Assembly (NCBI GenBank): GCA_029204225.1
Contig: CM055114.1
Span: 15,187,624-15,251,623 of the forward strand
From: Diphasiastrum complanatum
Taxonomy: Eukaryota > Streptophyta > Lycopodiopsida > Lycopodiales > Lycopodiaceae
Length of the DNA: 64,000 nucleotides
Direction of reading: 5' to 3'
Shown here one piece after another: positions 22,740-34,984 of this stretch. Every line of letters begins with the position of its first letter. Position 1 is the stretch's first letter. The position numbers and the translations under genes are program-made. Below the pieces are notes generated by a model. That model did no database searches. It was not told the DNA's origin and saw only the letters and a program-made list of their open reading frames with translations.

Positions 22740-24060
22740 TCAATTAGTGCACCTAATTCAAGCTTCAATTTTAATGTTTTGTCTGATTTAATCCAAGAAC
22801 TAATCAAAGGATTAGATTTACTATAGAAAATGCTTGATTTTGCACCAAAAATCACTCAAATTGCGTATGTGAGTCAAATTCTACAAATTTTTGAAATTTC
22901 TCAGTCAAAACTGGAGATGTACAGCCTCACACGTGTGAAAAGGGTTCCTTCAGTCCACAACAAGATCTGGACCAAAAATTTTGAGGATAGCTATCAAATC
23001 CAACTCGCTACACAAAATCAGACTAGTTTCCAAAAAACTGCTAATTTGGCTTTGATTTGGATTAACCCTATCAATTCATAATGGTGCTAACATGCTTGAA
23101 CTAAGATTAAGACCAAAACTTTGTAAGATTAGAGTATGCAAATTTTGTTTCTGAAAGTCACTATTAGATCTCATGTGTAGAGCGAAATAAGACAAAATGG
23201 AGTAGCTTGCCTAGTGTATAATTTTTGGTAGAAATATAGCGATATTCAGCAAGGTGTAAGTAATGGTTGGCCCCATGTGTGCATAACCAAATGCTAGTAA
23301 TTATAATACTCGCAACATTAGTATTTCCAATTTCTCGCACTTCAACAAAAGCAAATTCATTCTCAAGTTAAGTTTTCTTACTTAAAGTAAAGTATCTAGT
23401 CTTTAATGTCCCAATCTCAAAGTTTTGACCACTCACTAACCTTAGTACCCTAATCAATCAAAATTTAAACAAATACAAAACTTTTTTTGAATTTTCCAAG
23501 TTTTTCTCACAGTTCCACTTGTCTTCAAGACCGTTGTGCATATCTACATATCAAGGATGATTATAAAAATTGAATACTAGTTTCAGGACAATACTAGGCC
23601 CAAACAAAATCAGACCAATGCCCAACTATTACCTCTGCCACCATCCCATCATAACAGTTATTATCCGTGTCCAAAACAAAATTCACTACATGACAACTTG
23701 AATAGCAAAGAATAACATATAGTCCAATATTCCCTGCCAAAAGCATTTATATATTAACACGCTTTGCCCTAACACAACCATATCAGGGCATAAGCCATAT
23801 TGATCACATTAGAGGAGTTACAAACATCAAAATGCCCGTCTAAGAAATGCCACGTAGGACAAAAAAAAATGCCGAATTTTGGAAATCCAACGGACTTTCA
23901 GGTCCAGTCTAGCTTAACCTTACTAGTAATGTATAACATGACACGATTATGACGCATGCAACTGCGACTTCAAGAACCTATGACGCTCATTAACTTACTT
24001 TTTCAAATTTGAAAAATGAGATTGTGTCTCTCGTTTTAACTAGCGAGAGAATAAACATAG
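22740..24060. other. Intergenic, no recognisable gene
   Basis: A+T-rich. Contains one 'cacacgtgtgaa' (22926) like those in family R, but without the ordered family R phrases. The left end of the element postulated at 24-35 kb may lie here, but I could not recognise it. Confidence 0.5.
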
Positions 24061-24083
24061 AATCTCAGGTACACCATGGATGA

Positions 24084-26670
24084 AGAAGAGTGTCGATTTT
24101 TGGTCTATCAACTGATGTTTTCGGAGATGTCTCAGTTTCATTTACACATTGTGCTCCTTGCCGAGAATGCTCCGATAGCGGAGGAGTACTGAAAGAATCC
24201 ACAGTTTCTCCACTTGATATGATCGCTCACAGAATCATCCAAAGAAAGAACTACGATTTGTGGATTGACGGAAGTTTGTATCCATTGGATACGAGCTCAA
24301 TGCAAGCTCCACAATTCCAATCCATCACACGAATAATAAAGTTTTTGTGTGACGGAGAAAACGGTTTATTGAGTTATTGTGAAAGATTGACAACTTATGG
24401 TGTTGCAAACTCAATTCAAAAAATGTAGAGTTTAGAATGTATGTTAATTGGTTTGCTTGCTGACTATAGATAAAAAGAGACCACATTATCATAAACAAAA
24501 GAAGATAATGCACGTTTACATAATATTGTGTTACATTTGAATGCAAGTAATGATCAATTACGACAAGTTGTTTAGACATTACGTATATCAAATGACCAGT
24601 TAAAAGAAGAAACTTGCATACTAGATAAGAAACTAAAAAGAAACAAGCGAAAAAGAATTCTGAAGGACATTGATGAGCTTTTGCTAAATGGAGGCCAACG
24701 GAGAAAAAAGATTCAAGCATTCAAGTAAGGATTTGATTTGAATCATTTTATTTTTGTTTTGTGAAGTAGCATGACATTTATTATGTGGCCTATTTGGGTT
24801 TCTTGATTTTCATAATCATTTGTAGATCATCATTGGTTGCAAATGAGCATCTGAGGGACAATGACATGATTGGAAAATCATTGAGTTTGGTATTGACAGC
24901 CAAGTCCACAAAGTCTTTATTGGACAATAATTGATATTCTTGAATCGAGTCCAAGGTCACTGAGGCTTTGATGAACGAGGTCGGTAAGGTAATCGATCGA
25001 ACGTTAATTCAGGGAGCATGTGATTGCTCATGTATTAGCAGGGAGGCATATGCCAGTATATTTAAAATTATTAAAGAGCCTTTTGGACAATTGCATGTAA
25101 GAAAGTTTTCCATTCCTCGTCCTTTTCAGATAAGATTGGAGAGAGATGTATTGAATAAGGGTATGCAAAACGTCATTGGAATCCCTTTTCACATCAATGA
25201 GATTTACACTTCAAAGTCTGGCAATTTGTCATATGATTCTACCAACAACTTATTTGTGGATTTGAATCATTTATTGAGATTTATAGTGAAATTCTATAAT
25301 ATTACAAGTGTTAGTATGAGCAAACTTATTCTGGTGGTCAAGCTAGATGAATCGGAAGTTATAAAAGGACAAAAGTTGGAAAGAGTAAGTATTACTCTCA
25401 TGAATGGAGCATTGAGCAATGCAACAAAATCAAGGGATCTCAACTTTAGTGTGCAATCAGAAATCAACATATGGTGGCTAGCATGTTTTCAAGTAAAAAA
25501 TGGTTGTTATTGATGTGCAATTTCTTTTGGTGTTTGTTTTGAATATATAAAAACTCGTAATTCCATATGTTGGACAGGTTATCAAAGAGGATCACGATGT
25601 TCTTTCCTGGAGTTTTAGCAGAACAAGTTATTCAAATATCATAAAGGATCATATGAATGACAAAGTACTTAGTGTTCTTGAAAGAGGTGAATTTTTTGTG
25701 GAATGGCATTTAGCTGGAGACTTGAAGTCATTGAAATGTATGTTCAATGTATCTCATGGAGCAAATTCGAAACATCCATGTCTATATTGTATGAAATCAT
25801 CAAATGACATTTCAAGGAGCACAAGAGTTTCAAGAGATATTGAAGATCCCAACTGGAAACCAGTGTTACCAATTCCTTTACAAAATGTGCATATTTGCAC
25901 ACTTCATGGAGAGGTGAGGATCATAGAGGAATTAATATACCTTCATATTTTGTTTGCATGGAATATTAAGCAGGAGTCAGCATCAAAACAAGCAATCGCT
26001 CGATTAGAGGAAGTGTTGTCAAAATCGGGCCTTCATAAGGGACATGTTAAAATACAAAAAGATGAAAAGCTTTTAGGAAAAACAGGAAACGTACCCAGTA
26101 AACTTAGCATAGGAGGAGCTCGTCGATTTTTATCAAATCATTCTAAAGAGTCGTCTAAGATCAAATACTCGGTTTGGAAAGATGTTATTTCTACAACACA
26201 AGACTTTGAAGATAAAGGAACAACAAGGGCAAAGAAGGTTGAAGTTTGGAAAAAGCTCGATAATATGGTTGAAGTGCTTAGAAAAGACACAATTTCATAT
26301 GCAGATTCACTCCTATTGGAGAAAACAACAATAGAGTTTGTAGATGCACTTCGGGTAGCTTGGGGCTCAGATCACATCACCCACTACATGGTAAGATACA
26401 TTTGAACAATGTCTTACAATTTTATAATTTTAGTATAACTTGATAGATTCTAACCAATGCATAAATCTTTGATATTGCAGCACATACTAAGGCATCATGC
26501 ATCATTTTTTGCAAATACGTATGGCAGTTTGAGTATATGGTCCTCACAAGGAATGGAGAAATTGCATTGGCAGGCAAGAGCAACATTTCATCGAAATACA
26601 CAACATGGTGGAACATCCTCAAAAAATAGTTACATCGTTCAGCTAATCCAATGGTTTTATAGATGAGCTC
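24084..26670 (+). pseudogene. Multi-exon transposase-like gene (RNase H-fold type, unclassified)
   Basis: Joined exons read as one protein. An N-terminal Cys motif 'HCAPCREC' is followed by '…PLDMIAHRIIQRKNYDLW…' (24084-24428). A Lys-rich coiled coil (about 24500-24724) comes next. The third exon, 24826-25492, holds '…CDCSC…' and '…FQIRLERDVL…'. Exon 25578-26390 holds 'FVEWHLAGDLKSL', 'HPCLYC', 'CTLHGEVRIIEEL' and 'GGARRFL'. The last exon, 26481-26666, holds 'SQGMEKLHWQARATFHRNTQ'. Introns are GT-AG: 24725-24825, 25493-25577, 26391-26480. From memory, the Gly-Asp-x-Lys, C-x-x-C, and late Glu-Lys/Gly-Gly pattern resembles poorly characterised multicopy putative transposases of animals and other eukaryotes. 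I cannot verify this. Stops and a start-region shift (24081, 24430, 24952, 24961) show decay. A CACTA or hAT assignment is not supported. Confidence 0.6.
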
Positions 26671-26822
26671 AAGTTCGATACACAACAAGATCAACTGAAT
26701 ATCAAAGATTCAAAAAAGCATGTAAATTTATAAGCCAAAACTAGATTGACGACATTTAATAAAGATTAAATGCGTGTGATAAAAAATTCTCAAATTTCAC
26801 ATACATTAAATGGAGAAGAGTA

Positions 26823-27560
26823 CAATCATTATTTTGTATCGTCTCTAAGGACAATTTTTGTTGTGTGGTCATGAAAGAACTTTTTCCTATCATAAGGATC
26901 CAAAAATCGAGTGGATTGCCTTTTGCTCAGATCTATATATCCTGATATAATTGCCAGAGCAGATGATCTCATAGGAGCATTTTCTGGCAAGTAATTGAAC
27001 ACTTTAGGAGCAATATCTCTTTTGACAAAAAATGATTCTATATGTATTTTTTGGATATTTATGCCCCTGGGCAAAATAAGATAGGGCCTTGATGGCCATG
27101 ATTGAGGTTCCCGCATTCACAAAAAACCTTTCATGAAGAATACAAATTTTGTTATTTACAAAATATTTCAAGTAATGAGCCAATGAGGCATCCTTCTGTC
27201 TCCCGCCTTGTCTCTCTCTCAATCCTCCATGCCTGCTAGCAAATGCATCAACTTCAACGATTTCCTACAACACATAATAATCAATTGTTAGTCAAACTAG
27301 CAGATCAATCATCAGTTACATGTTAAATAGTAAATGATTTTTGTGAGAAGGTGTACTTACCAAATCTTCCTCATCAGCTTGGATCACACCAGCAGCTTCT
27401 AAATTGTGACCAACAATAATGGTCGATTGCTGGTCAGCTGGAATAGTATATATGGGAGGTGGCGGATACTTTTTCTGAAAAGCCAAAAACTCTGTGAAAA
27501 ATTGCCTACATTGGCAAATCTAGCCATGTAGAATATTGTACATTTTGTCAATATTGTTTG
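26823..27560 (-). pseudogene. Unrecognised two-exon gene convergent to the transposase
   Basis: The minus-strand exon at about 27510-27361 (…KKYPPPPIYTIPADQQ… to …GVIQADEEDL) ends at a GTAAGTAC donor. The next exon starts at 27264 after a TTGTAG acceptor (intron 27265-27360) with 'EIVEVDAFASRHGG'. A +1-type shift near 27065 leads to '…LAIISGYIDLSKRQSTRFLDPYDRKK…' and a stop at 26829. I do not recognise the family. It ends about 160 bp from the transposase gene's end in convergent orientation and has the same intron size, so it may belong to the same element. The N-terminus is lost where a family R copy begins at about 27600. Confidence 0.5.
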
Positions 27561-27639
27561 TTGGTTACTTGAATGGCCAAAGTGCCACTTGTACATACAC
27601 ACCTAAAGTAGGTTACCACGATTCAAGAGGAGTGGTTGT

Positions 27640-28190
27640 GTCTATTTGGTAGTGATTCCTACTTTGTAGGATCTAGACCATGATTTATGATGAGATTTGT
27701 ACCTACCATGCACCTACCAAGCATGACTCTTGGATCTAGGCTAGGGTTTTCACATTAGGGCAAGAAAGTGGAGTCTACTTCCTTATTACATGCTGGATTT
27801 TCACCTAACTTTGCAAAGGAAGTGTGTTTTACTATGTATTTCCATTCTCCATAGTGAGAAGATAGAAACTTTTTTGAGCCTCAAGGAGAAACTCGAGTTT
27901 CCTCTCATTGTATGGTGATTACTCTATTTTTTCAATGAAACCCAGCTTTGGCACTTTGTAAACACTGTCTACAGGCCGTACTACAGCCTTATTTCCACGC
28001 GTGTGGAGTTGGATTAGACTATTTGATCAATGCTTTGATTGTCTCTACTTGTTTCCTATCAAGCTGCTAAACTAGATCTTGTTTTCTGATGACTAGTTTC
28101 TGATAGATTGTTTAACAAGCATACAATCACCTTGTGGATCATTCAAAGATCCATTTATGGTCCTTAGTACTGTACTTTTCACAAACTCCT
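27640..28190 (+). repeat. Family R repeat, copy 3
   Basis: It shares 'ctagggtttt', 'agggcaagaaagtgg', 'cttattacatgctgg', 'catagtgagaagatag', 'gatcaatgctttgattg', 'gatccatttatggtcctta' and the end 'gtacttttcaca' with copy 1. It contains CCACGCGTGTGG. It separates the ends of two minus-strand gene relics and so probably inserted between or into them. Confidence 0.75.
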
Positions 28191-29045
28191 CCTCACTCGA
28201 CATATTAGCCTCATATGTCCTGCTCTCAGATAGCATCCTTTGAAGGGCATCTGTGCCACTTGCCCATTCTACTTGGTCCTCATAGTCGATGCCATCTATG
28301 AGGTCGTCATCATCAAAGTCAATAAAATCATTAAATTCAGAAATCATCCTTGACATAAGAGATAATATCTCATCTTCTCTGAGATCCCTTACGTCTCCGA
28401 TGTCGCTAACGGACAAGAATGCAATATCTTCCATATGGTACACAGGGAGGTCCATCAGGGTTCTGCTCTGGTCAATCTCGCTCACGGTAGATAAGGGAGA
28501 GATAGACAAAGAACGGGCCTTGGCAGGATCATATTGTTGTGCTTGCATGGCCTCCTCTACATCTCCTAAAACCTCATCAGTAATGGAAACCTCCGAAGCC
28601 ACACGAGTGGTAGGGGGCAGGCAAACCAATCATGGACAACCCAAAAGACTCTGCCTCATCAGGGATAAGAGCAGATAAGAAAAACACAAAGGCCATACCC
28701 TCCTGAACGAAGTGACATACTCGATTGTGTTCCTCATAGGGTATGACATGTTTAAACAGATCGATAAGTTTGGTAAACTTACGATCATGCCTTTTCTTGG
28801 CACTAGGTTGAGCATGAGTCAAATATGTGAAATGCACAAATCTTAGGTCGTCCATCATAAGGGTACCCTATTGCAAGCACTCATAAAAATCCTTGTACAG
28901 TTTGGGAAAAACTTCCCTGTACTCAATGACAAATCTCTCTATGTCAAACTCAAAATCGAAATAGGACAAAAAATGGGCCCAACATCAACAAGGAAAGAAC
29001 TAAGCGCTATATCATAGATCGAACTAGTAGACGAGGAGGCCATAT
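28191..29045 (-). pseudogene. Acidic ORF divergent from the histone-protease gene, unrecognised
   Basis: A possible start at 29045 (M-A-S-S-S-T-S-S…) leads through a shift near 28990 to '…FDIERFVIEYREVFPKLYK…'. A stop near 28870 follows, then '…KKRHDRKFTKLIDLFKHVIP…'. After a shift near 28600 comes a very acidic tail with 'FNDFIDFDDDDLIDGIDY' (about 28300), ending at the family R copy. I cannot name it. The acidic tail and divergent arrangement with the histone-H3-like gene invite a chromatin or accessory role, but that is inference only. Confidence 0.4.
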
Positions 29046-29456
29046 CGATATGAGGTGCCGATTAGCAAGGGGACCTAAATGGTGTATTCCTCGACACGTG
29101 ATGGCGATATACACCGTACAGAGTTCCGGATATTGGAACTACGCGCCAGGAGAGTAGTGCCACATCACACGTGTGACAATGATTGTGACGTTCAGCAGGT
29201 ATAAAAGAATGTTTTTGACTCATTTTTTGGTTTCAAATTTCTTGGTTCCCTAGTGTTCCTTGGATTTCCTGGTTCCCTGGCGCTCCTTGCTATTCCCATA
29301 TCGCTACCATGTGCCCAGTCAGTCAGATACCCATACAACTTCCCTCTCCGTGCGTCGTAGCGATACACCATCTCCTATATCGTCATCAGGCACCTCACCT
29401 CTCCGATATCCATTGTTCTTTCTATTTGGCGCGTCATAGCGATACCTTAGCTTGAA
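29046..29456. promoter_or_regulatory. Divergent promoter region with TATA box, G-box-like palindrome and E2F-like site
   Basis: Between two divergent starts. TATAAAAG at 29200-29207 points to the plus-strand gene, with its ATG at 29457. The 12-bp palindrome TCACACGTGTGA is at 29165-29176. TTTGGCGCG at 29425-29433 fits the E2F consensus TTTSGCGC, typical of S-phase genes. 'gcgcc' at 29144 is a partial inverse site. Function is inferred from motifs alone. Confidence 0.45.
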
Positions 29457-31259
29457 ATGGCCCATACTAAATAGATAGCATGTCTTTCCACATTTGCCCC
29501 ACCTCCTCGTCCTCTTGTTGGAAGGGCAGTGGGCACTGGTAGGAGAGTAGGTCGGCTGAGAAGACCGTGGCTAAGGGATATCAGGAGACTATAGAGGACA
29601 ACTAATCTTCTGATTCTCCGTGCTCCTTTCTATAGGTTTGTGAGATCAGTGACAAGGTCACTCTCACATGATGTTCGTTGGAACATAACATCCCTGGAAG
29701 CCCTCCATATTGCTTATGAGGACTTTCAAGTTAAATTCTATGAGGACTCTACACTTTGCACTATGCACGCCAAGAGAGTTCTTGTCATGAGACTGAGGAG
29801 TACATACGATCAGGTTTTTAAGAGTGGCTTCACCTCTAGGCCACCACCTATAGAGAGAGGGCCTGTTCCTCAACGAAGAAGGAGAAAGCAAACCAAGCCC
29901 ACTAGTCCTGCCAGACAAAGGGTAGTACTCAGCGGCAGCAAGTCACCATCCCCCCCTCATATCTCTCGTCCTTTGGTTGGACCATCACTCCAGTCTGCCA
30001 GGCATTCTTCTCCTCCCACCACCCCTAACTATTCAAGTAGTTCCTCCTCCATTCCCTCCATTTCATCCCACAATAATGAGGATATGACCTCTATTGTAGA
30101 TAAAATAATATCGGATCTAGATAAGAGTTTAATAGGTAATTTTTATAAGGATATTTGTGTAAGATTTCATGTTGATCCGAACAATTCATTTTTGAATTCT
30201 GACAGGTATATAGTTTTTGATGAGTATGTTACCAAAGAGATTGATAAGCTAGGAGGTCAATTTTCTTTTTGTCTAAGTTCAATTAATTATGTAAATCACA
30301 TAAATAAAGACTTTTGTGATGCTATTGAAAGAGAAGACAGCAAATATATCAGATCCAGTTGTGGAGGCTGGTTTGATGTATTTTGTAAATAGATGTAAAT
30401 GCGATGATAGTAAGGACTTTGGAGTTGTGCTGTCCTTTTTTGCACACAGCCTTCATAGTCCAACTCAAACGATGAAGTATCTTCTCCATACAACTTCGGA
30501 GACCAAAGTCTTCATTATTCCATACTGCCAAAAGTAAGTGATTACATAGAATATATTCAAGTAACATTTTGTTTTAGGTATTGTAATTCCTTCAGTTTAA
30601 CTAATTATCTCTTGTTTGTAGTAAGCATTGGACTATGCATGTAATCTCCCATAGGGAAGATCCAGATGGGATCATTAATCTCATCTGTTTAAAGATGAAT
30701 TCCTTGAGCTCTACCCATGCCGAAATGGATGTGATGTATAGCAAAATGTTGAAGGCCGGATGGGGCCACTGTAAATAGCCACCTGGAGATTGTTGATGCA
30801 AAAGTAAGTATTTCTCATCAAGTATCTGATAAGTAATTTGATTTGTTTTTTTTCAGAGTGCACAACTAAACTATTATACGTTTTGTGATTGAAGTCAGCT
30901 CAGCAAGATGATGGACACAGTGGTAGATGGTTCTCCATCCGCAATATACAAGACTTCTTAGAGTGGTACATCATGCAATCTGGGACTCCAGATATATGAG
31001 AGGTAAATAGACTAGTTAATGGCCTAGCTAAGTTAATTTCGATTTGGTTTCTGATAAGTCAATTGACTCGGTTATTTTGGATTTGCAGTATAAATGTTGA
31101 GCATTTACAATGAATGAGATATATGAGTTTCGTCAACAAATGTTGGTGAACTTATTATCTCATGCAACACCCAGTCCAACTACGGAAATGGGAGGCCAAT
31201 CAAGTCCACAACTGACACTAGTGCAGGGTGGAGATAATCCATATTACTTTGAGCTGTAA
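29457..31259 (+). pseudogene. Histone H3-like domain fused to Ulp1-type protease, decayed
   Basis: From ATG 29457 one frame of 311 codons begins M-A-H-T-K-stop-I-A-C-L-S-T, matching the H3 tail start M-A-R-T-K-Q-T-A-R-K-S-T. It then gives L-R-D-I-R-R-L-stop-R-T-T (H3 …LREIRRYQKST) and the histone fold '…PFYRFVRS…', '…ALHIAYEDF…' and 'FYEDSTLCTMHAKRVLVM' (residues 57-111). Both stops (29472, 29592) are TAG at Gln positions of H3. A Pro/Ser-rich linker with RRRRKQTK follows (about 122-205). A frameshift near 30330 leads to a C48-like protease: 'DPVVEAGLMYFVNR', 'VFIIPYCQN', H-W at 30626, N in place of Asp (…LKMNSLSS…), and Q-D-D-G-H-S-G-R-W with Ser in place of Cys. Introns: 30534-30621, 30804-30903, 31003-31088. 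Confidence 0.75.
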
Positions 31260-31857
31260 ATAATAGATTAAATAGAGATATACATTTTTGATCTGTAATG
31301 CCATGTGAATAATTATGGGCATATAGAAAGATAGAGGCAATGGGATAAAAGCATCCATTGTTAAATACAAGACACACATGTACATTCTCAAAAAATGAGA
31401 AATATATTGATATTTATGAGAGTTTTTACAAATATTGTATCATGATTGCTCTATTATCTGAACAATTCCTCCCAAATCTTTGCATTTGATTTTCTCTTCA
31501 TGTCTTTTACGTATCTGCACAAACATACATTAATCAAATTACAGTTAGTAATCCGAATATTGACAAAAAGGATAATGATTACAAATTAATATACAAATTC
31601 ATAGATTTCACATACCAATTTTCTATCCATTATAAAGCTGAAATACTTGGGGATATCTTGCTTTTGAGCCTAGCATTTTGCGAGAAAGCTGAAGTGAGAG
31701 AAAATCTCGAAAGGCGAAAAACCCAAAAATGCCGACACTGTGAGCCATTTCTGAGTAGTTATGCAGATTGTGTAAAAACACGAAAAAATCTACAAGTCTG
31801 GATAAAAGTTGGACGAATATTAAAATGTCGATTAGTCGATTAGTAGGAGAATAATCC
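31260..31857. other. Intergenic; possible minus-strand terminal exon
   Basis: On the minus strand at about 31515-31440 a 'tttgtgcag' acceptor precedes a short Lys-rich frame ending in a stop. It could be the last exon of a lost gene. Otherwise nothing is supported. Confidence 0.3.
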
Positions 31858-32835
<978 letters not shown>

Positions 32836-33580
32836 GTGGGTATTCCGTGTATAAGGAAAATATTGACAAAAACTATCCAAACTCAGAATATGAAATTACA
32901 TGAATGGAAATCCTACCAATAGGATTTCAATAATTCTTAAATTGTATCCAATCAGCTTCACTGTCTGGATAAAGTATATTGTCGCCACTCATTCTATCTG
33001 GCCCTTTCATGTTGTTTGATGGTTTTAAATTCAATTTTGACGAGTATTTTGCACAAACATTCACTTGACCCATTTCTAATTATCAGTATCAATTAGAAAT
33101 CTATCAGACAAGTAACCGATTTAAAATTTTAACCAAATATGAAATTCAACAGGAAAGGAAAACATTCAAATTTTAATTTTCAATTTGGGAGTTCCCAACT
33201 CCAAAAGTTAAATATGATATTACAGTGATATTACAATAAAAACTGTCGGCAAATTCATCGCGATTCCTCTTCTCAATTTTAAGTTATCTAAAACTGGGAA
33301 ATAATTTAGACTTAGTGAAAACATTGTGACCATATTTGATTGATAAACTCAGCTTAGTCAATTCACTAATCCAAACTGATTCCATAGATAATGCAAAAAT
33401 TGACCAAATTCGGTTTTTAAGAAATACTCAGTTGGTTCAGTTTACGTAATTCATGTCAATCCATGGATGAAGAGTTTGCTGGTTTTGTGCTTAAACAATG
33501 TGAAAACTTCTTTTGACTTTTTTTTTTTTTTTTTCGGAGTGAATCAATGATGATAGACGGATATTACTACTAAGTGAGAG
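32836..33580. other. No recognisable gene
   Basis: A+T-rich sequence with a poly-T run near 33520. Nothing is supported. Confidence 0.5.
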
Positions 33581-34984
33581 ATGGCTAATACTCAGGACAT
33601 CGCTTCACCCCATATTCAGGTACTACAGTAAGCACTGTTTCTTTTCGTCAGGTTTCATTTAGTAACTTATATTTTCAGATTCAAACATTTGTTATATGAA
33701 CAATGCCAAGAAAGCATTTCATATCTTCTTTATTCGACATTTGCTAAAAGATTATAGAGTTGTTTTACTCAAAGTCTACACGAAATTAGAGATTATAAAT
33801 TTTTTTAATTCCATCAACATTTTGATTAGATCATTTGATGCATACTCTTTAGGTTTTGTTATTACAAGAAAAGGGACATTACGAATCGGTTCTTAAATAG
33901 CCAAGGCTAGGATTGTAGCTATTATATTTATGAGGGGGTTGCTGATTTTGGGAAGTGGGTATGACATGGATCTACCCTAACTACTTACCATAGTTCGTAG
34001 ACGTTCGTGATTATGCATGATGTCTAAAGGGTGAGTATGGCACGGATCTACCCTGATACTTTTGGTTATGAAAGAATTGCACCCATTTTGTTATTAGTGA
34101 ATGATTACAATGTTTTCTCATGTACTTTATTGTAATTTGCATTTATAATATTGTTTCTTGCCCTTATATCATTATAGGAGTTCTCAAACTTAGAAGGGCC
34201 ATTTGTTACGAGTTTTTTTTTGTTTTTTCCTCGCAATACAATTATGATTTTGTATTGCAGATCTATATCCTTTAAATATACATGAATGGGAACTTGTGGC
34301 GTCTCTTTCAAGTATTATAGATGTCATTCATTCAAAAATTGGCAAATTGCAATACAGAGGACGAACGACAAAAGAACTTGCAGATTCTAGAATATTTTTT
34401 TATGATGTTATGTATATTCCAGACACAAATGAAGGAATGAAAAAACTAGAGTGTATACCTCTACCTAATTTTCAAGATAACGTGTGGTGGATTGCAGTCA
34501 ACGACAATATAATAAAATGTTTTCGTTCCAAGCTATATAATGATGTACAAAAGTCACTCAAAATTAGTATTGGATCAAGAAATGTGCACTTAAGCTGGTT
34601 TGTTCTAATGTCATTGTTTGTCAGCTCTTTTTCAAACACGGAGGCGCATCGTACTCCCACAATGTTTGTTTGCAAAAATCTATCAGATGATTTTATATTC
34701 AAATTCATGGACAAAGGTTGGGATATAAAATACATTGCAGATATTGTTTGTAGAATCAAACACTCATCCATATCACTTAGATACAGTATAGAAAAGCAAA
34801 TGCTTAGTATGGTGTTTCATTATCAGAGATGGAAAAAACACAATGGTACTTGGGCCCCATTAGATCAAGATCTAGATAGCATTGGACACACTGATCGTAT
34901 ATGCATTGATATCATGGAAAATAGGGATTTACTTACTACTATTGAGGTTGAGCAGAATTGGACCTTATTCTACATTAGAACGGA
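33581..34984 (+). pseudogene. Unrecognised gene, last large exon well preserved
   Basis: The terminal exon starts after a TTGCAG acceptor at 34260 with 'DLYPLNIHEWELVASLSSII' and stays open for more than 230 codons. It includes '…GRTTKELADSRIFFYDVMYIPD…', '…ECIPLPNFQDNVWWIAVND…' and '…WFVLMSLFVSSFSNTEAHRTP…', with coding-like composition. A small first exon (M-A-N-T-Q-D-I…, 33581-33619, followed by GTACTA) is possible, but its phase does not join directly to the 34261 exon, so intermediate exons are missing or decayed. The frame runs into copia LTR sequence at about 34985, so the C-terminus is lost. Family unknown. Confidence 0.45.

Noticed and set aside
22740-23060. A fifth family R copy
   Set aside because: It has one CACACGTGTGAA motif but lacks the ordered phrases and ends shared by the other copies.
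26823-27264. Histone H2A/H2B identity for the convergent gene next to the transposase
   Set aside because: Checked because an H3-like gene is nearby; no histone-fold landmarks could be aligned.
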